Source: Lachnotalea sp041821265 (GTDB lineage Bacteria > Bacillota > Clostridia > Lachnospirales > Lachnospiraceae). From it: DNA of 64,000 bases. Where the stretch lies: the NCBI GenBank assembly GCA_041821265.1, contig JBGUEQ010000004.1, forward strand, positions 1 through 64,000, read 5' to 3'. The notes under the pieces are model-generated. The model was not told the origin of the DNA. It searched no databases and saw nothing but the letters and a program-made list of their open reading frames with translations. The translations under genes and the position numbers were made by a program. Of the stretch, positions 62,020 to 64,000 are shown in pieces (the stretch's first letter is position 1; each line of letters starts with the position of its first letter).

Positions 62020-62817
62020 ATGGCAACATTACAAGGTGTTTATATATCATATAAGAAAGACGGAACCAAATATTTTCGTTCCTCTGTTACATATAAATCG
62101 AAACACATTAGTCTTGGTAGTTATCATGAGGAAATACTGGCTCATAAAGCCTATTTAGAAGCACTTGAATTACTTTCTAATATTTCTCTTACAATTATTG
62201 CCTATTCTTCCAATAAAAATACGCTTACTTTTGATAAATGGGTTTGTCTTGTTAATTTTAGGGATAATAATATTTATATGAAAACTCCTATTTTCTTAAG
62301 AAAAAACTATTTTTCTTATTATTTATCTCCTTTTACTGAATTAAAATTTGATATCGACGATTTATTCTATTATTCAAGCCACAAGATTATGAAACGACAA
62401 GGTCATCTTTTTGTTGCTGATTATGGGATGCAAGTAAATATTTTATCTAGATATGGTATTAAGAATTATGCCATACCAGGAAAAGACTATTTATTTGCAA
62501 ATAATGATTCCACTGATTATCGATATCAAAATATTATTATAGTAAATAAATATTGCGGTGTGGAAAAAATCGAACATGGAAATTCTATCGTTTTTCAAAC
62601 AAAAATACACGTCAATGGAAATTTTATTGTTGGAACTTATGAATCAGAAATAATGGCGGCAATTGCATATAATAAAGCAGTAGATATAATAAAAAAAGCT
62701 GGCTTGGATAAAAACTACCAAACCAACTTTGTTTTAGAAATTACATCTAAAAAATATGCTGAAATTTATAATATGATTAAAATTTCGAAGAAAATATCAA
62801 ATTGGAAATTGTTGTAA
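62020..62817 (+). CDS. protein with two AP2-like domains
   Basis: 265 aa. Residues about 5-52 (GVYISYKKDGTKYFRSSVTY, KHISLGSYHEEILAHKAY) and 175-235 (GVEKIEHGN, FQTKIHVNGNFIVGTYESEIMAAIAY) look like AP2 DNA-binding domains (three strands and a helix). The middle (about 95-172: KIMKRQGHLFVADYGMQVNILSRYGIKNYAIPGKDYLFANND, then YQNIIIVNKY) resembles the linker of AP2-containing homing-endonuclease-like proteins, but no HNH or GIY-YIG active site is evident. Function unknown; DNA-binding likely. ATG follows GGAGG. Its end overlaps the convergent nitrilase gene by 21 nt. Confidence 0.72.
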   Translation: MATLQGVYISYKKDGTKYFRSSVTYKSKHISLGSYHEEILAHKAYLEALELLSNISLTIIAYSSNKNTLTFDKWVCLVNFRDNNIYMKTPIFLRKNYFSYYLSPFTELKFDIDDLFYYSSHKIMKRQGHLFVADYGMQVNILSRYGIKNYAIPGKDYLFANNDSTDYRYQNIIIVNKYCGVEKIEHGNSIVFQTKIHVNGNFIVGTYESEIMAAIAYNKAVDIIKKAGLDKNYQTNFVLEITSKKYAEIYNMIKISKKISNWKLL

Positions 62818-63591
62818 TTTTGTATACAACTTTTCCCTTCTATCTGTCTTTAATCTGAATTTTTCACGATATTGAGATACAATTCTTATATCTATCTCTG
62901 CACTCACAATCCCTTCTCCGTCTATATTATCTGATATAATTTCTCCATAAGGATTAATGATCATTGAGTCACCGCTGTAATTTATTTTGTTAGCAAAACC
63001 CACTCGATTCACACCCGCAATATAACACTGGTTTTCAATTGCTCTTGCCTGAAGTAATGTAATCCAATGATCTCGTCTTTGAATTGGCCAATTTGCAGCA
63101 ATTGTAATTAATTGAGCTTTGGCAGAAGCAATTTGAAATATCTCTGGAAATCTTAAATCATAGCAAATAAAAGGAGTTGTCTTAACTTCGTTTATATCGC
63201 AATATTCGACTTTGTCGCCACCTGCATAATATATACTCTCTTCTCCATACGAAAAAGGATGTATTTTCGTATAATTCGCGATGATAGTTCCTTGGTTATT
63301 TATAATAGCATATTTATTAAACGCTTTATCGATGCCGTTCTCTGCATATCCAATACCTAAAAATAAATCATATTTTAAACACAATGCCTTTATTTGTTTA
63401 ATTGTATCAATTACATCTTCTTTTTCTCCAATTTTCTGTGTATTCATAGAAAATCCTGACAAACTCATTTCCGGAAATAATAAACAATCTATTTTCATAT
63501 CAACTGCATTTTGAATTAATTTTTCTACTTTTATAATATTTTCAGACTTATTCTCCCAAACGATATCCATTTGTGCTAATCCTAGCTTCAA
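62797..63591 (-). CDS. carbon-nitrogen hydrolase (nitrilase superfamily)
   Basis: 264-aa amidase with the Glu-Lys-Cys triad: E in LLFPEMSLSGF, K in YTKIHPFSYG, C in FICYDLRFPE. Closest in style to omega-amidases (YafV/Nit2), which hydrolyse alpha-ketoglutaramate or similar. TTG start at 63591 is supported by GGTGAG just upstream and yields the usual MKLGLAQMDI. Convergent with the AP2-like gene (21-nt overlap of the 3' ends). Confidence 0.9.
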   Translation of the reverse strand: MKLGLAQMDIVWENKSENIIKVEKLIQNAVDMKIDCLLFPEMSLSGFSMNTQKIGEKEDVIDTIKQIKALCLKYDLFLGIGYAENGIDKAFNKYAIINNQGTIIANYTKIHPFSYGEESIYYAGGDKVEYCDINEVKTTPFICYDLRFPEIFQIASAKAQLITIAANWPIQRRDHWITLLQARAIENQCYIAGVNRVGFANKINYSGDSMIINPYGEIISDNIDGEGIVSAEIDIRIVSQYREKFRLKTDRREKLYTKLQQFPI

Positions 63592-63650
63592 TTTCTCACC
63601 ACATTTCTATTCAAATCGAATACTCATAATTCGCTTTGCTCCTTAAGAAG

Positions 63651-64000
63651 TTATATTGCTCTTGTATATCTTTTAAGCCACTCAACTTCCTCCTTATTCA
63701 TATAAGGTGATAGTATACTAAAAACTTCTCTATGATAATCATTTAGCATCTTTTTTTCTTTCACATTCATTAGTTCTGGATTAATTGCATCTAAATCAAT
63801 TGGTGCAAATGTTATATTCTCAAAATACATAAATTGACCATGCTCATTTTTATTGCCTTTTCTACATAATAACTCATTTTCTATCCGTATTCCATGACTT
63901 CCTTCTATATATATGCCCGGCTCATCTGTCGTAATCATTCCTTCTTCTAAAATACAGTTCATCTCATTATTTTTAAGTAATTTTGGTCTTATTCCATTTG
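63651..64000 (-). CDS. pepP: Xaa-Pro aminopeptidase, C-terminal part (runs off the right edge)
   Basis: Last 115 or so residues of an M24 aminopeptidase P of the longer eukaryote-like (XPNPEP1) type. Metal-ligand glutamates are in TTDEPGIYIEGSHGIRIENELL. The C-terminal M24_C domain is seen in ENITFAPIDLDAINPELMN and YHREVFSILSPYMNKEEVEWLKRYT. The coding frame continues to base 64000, so the start is outside the window. Lies 59 nt upstream of the nitrilase gene and may be co-transcribed. Confidence 0.92.
   Translation of the reverse strand, partial: NGIRPKLLKNNEMNCILEEGMITTDEPGIYIEGSHGIRIENELLCRKGNKNEHGQFMYFENITFAPIDLDAINPELMNVKEKKMLNDYHREVFSILSPYMNKEEVEWLKRYTRAI

Overview
This is a low-GC, AT-rich Gram-positive chromosome segment, almost certainly from an endospore-forming member of the Lachnospiraceae (Clostridium cluster XIVa). 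The evidence is: strong GGAGG ribosome-binding sites; a zinc-ribbon L28; an L27 with the Firmicute N-terminal extension next to its Prp protease; a CGAAC-type LexA box; and several sporulation genes (alpha/beta SASP, YlbJ-like, YtfJ/GerW, a SleB-like hydrolase). No rRNA, tRNA, CRISPR array, prophage or complete insertion sequence was seen. Most genes are on the minus strand.

Layout. 1-1.2 kb: 5' end of pyrimidine-nucleoside phosphorylase, divergent from an SOS-controlled lexA. 1.2-12.1 kb: a conserved 'ribosome/obg' block read leftward (GGDEF protein, radical SAM protein, DUF2344 protein, RNase G, broken PHP gene, rplU-prp-rpmA, obg, yhbY, nadD, yqeK, rsfS). 12.1-17.8 kb: histidine operon hisZ-hisG-hisD-hisB and a three-domain HisF-like/HisI/HisE fusion, with a near-ideal promoter and a strong terminator. 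17.9-28.5 kb: recU, two pseudouridine synthases, a YgiQ-type radical SAM protein, HAD phosphatase, small alarmone synthetase, M23 peptidase and a PepD dipeptidase. 28.5-33 kb: YlbJ-like protein, coaD, rsmD, a lipoprotein and a TraX-like membrane protein. 33-42.2 kb: SASP, a type IIA topoisomerase pair whose A subunit lacks the GyrA box, and a large secreted mosaic protein with a DUF5722/glycosidase-like domain. 42.3-48.6 kb: recG, FapA-like protein, DAK2 kinase, Asp23 protein and divergent rpmB. 48.7-54.5 kb: coaBC-panD-panC-panB (pantothenate to CoA; coaD at 30 kb acts in the same pathway), then ytfJ and its DUF2953 partner. 54.8-60.7 kb: citrate synthase, a soluble chemoreceptor, a CheY/CheX-like pair and thrC. 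60.8-64 kb: SleB-like hydrolase, a protein with two AP2-like domains, a nitrilase-family amidase and the C-terminus of an aminopeptidase P.

Intergenic DNA carries at least two families of short non-coding repeats. One is a roughly 130-bp MITE-like element with inverted ends and internal hairpins: three copies, two solo end hairpins and one diverged relative. The other is a family of palindromes sharing the arm TTACTGTTCAC or close variants. One of these sits exactly where the PHP-domain gene breaks off.

The least-explained items are the CheY plus repeat-CheX pair, the double AP2-like protein, the degenerate HisF domain fused to HisIE, the GyrA-box-less topoisomerase and the repeat families. 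All functional calls are from reading the sequence; no database search was run.
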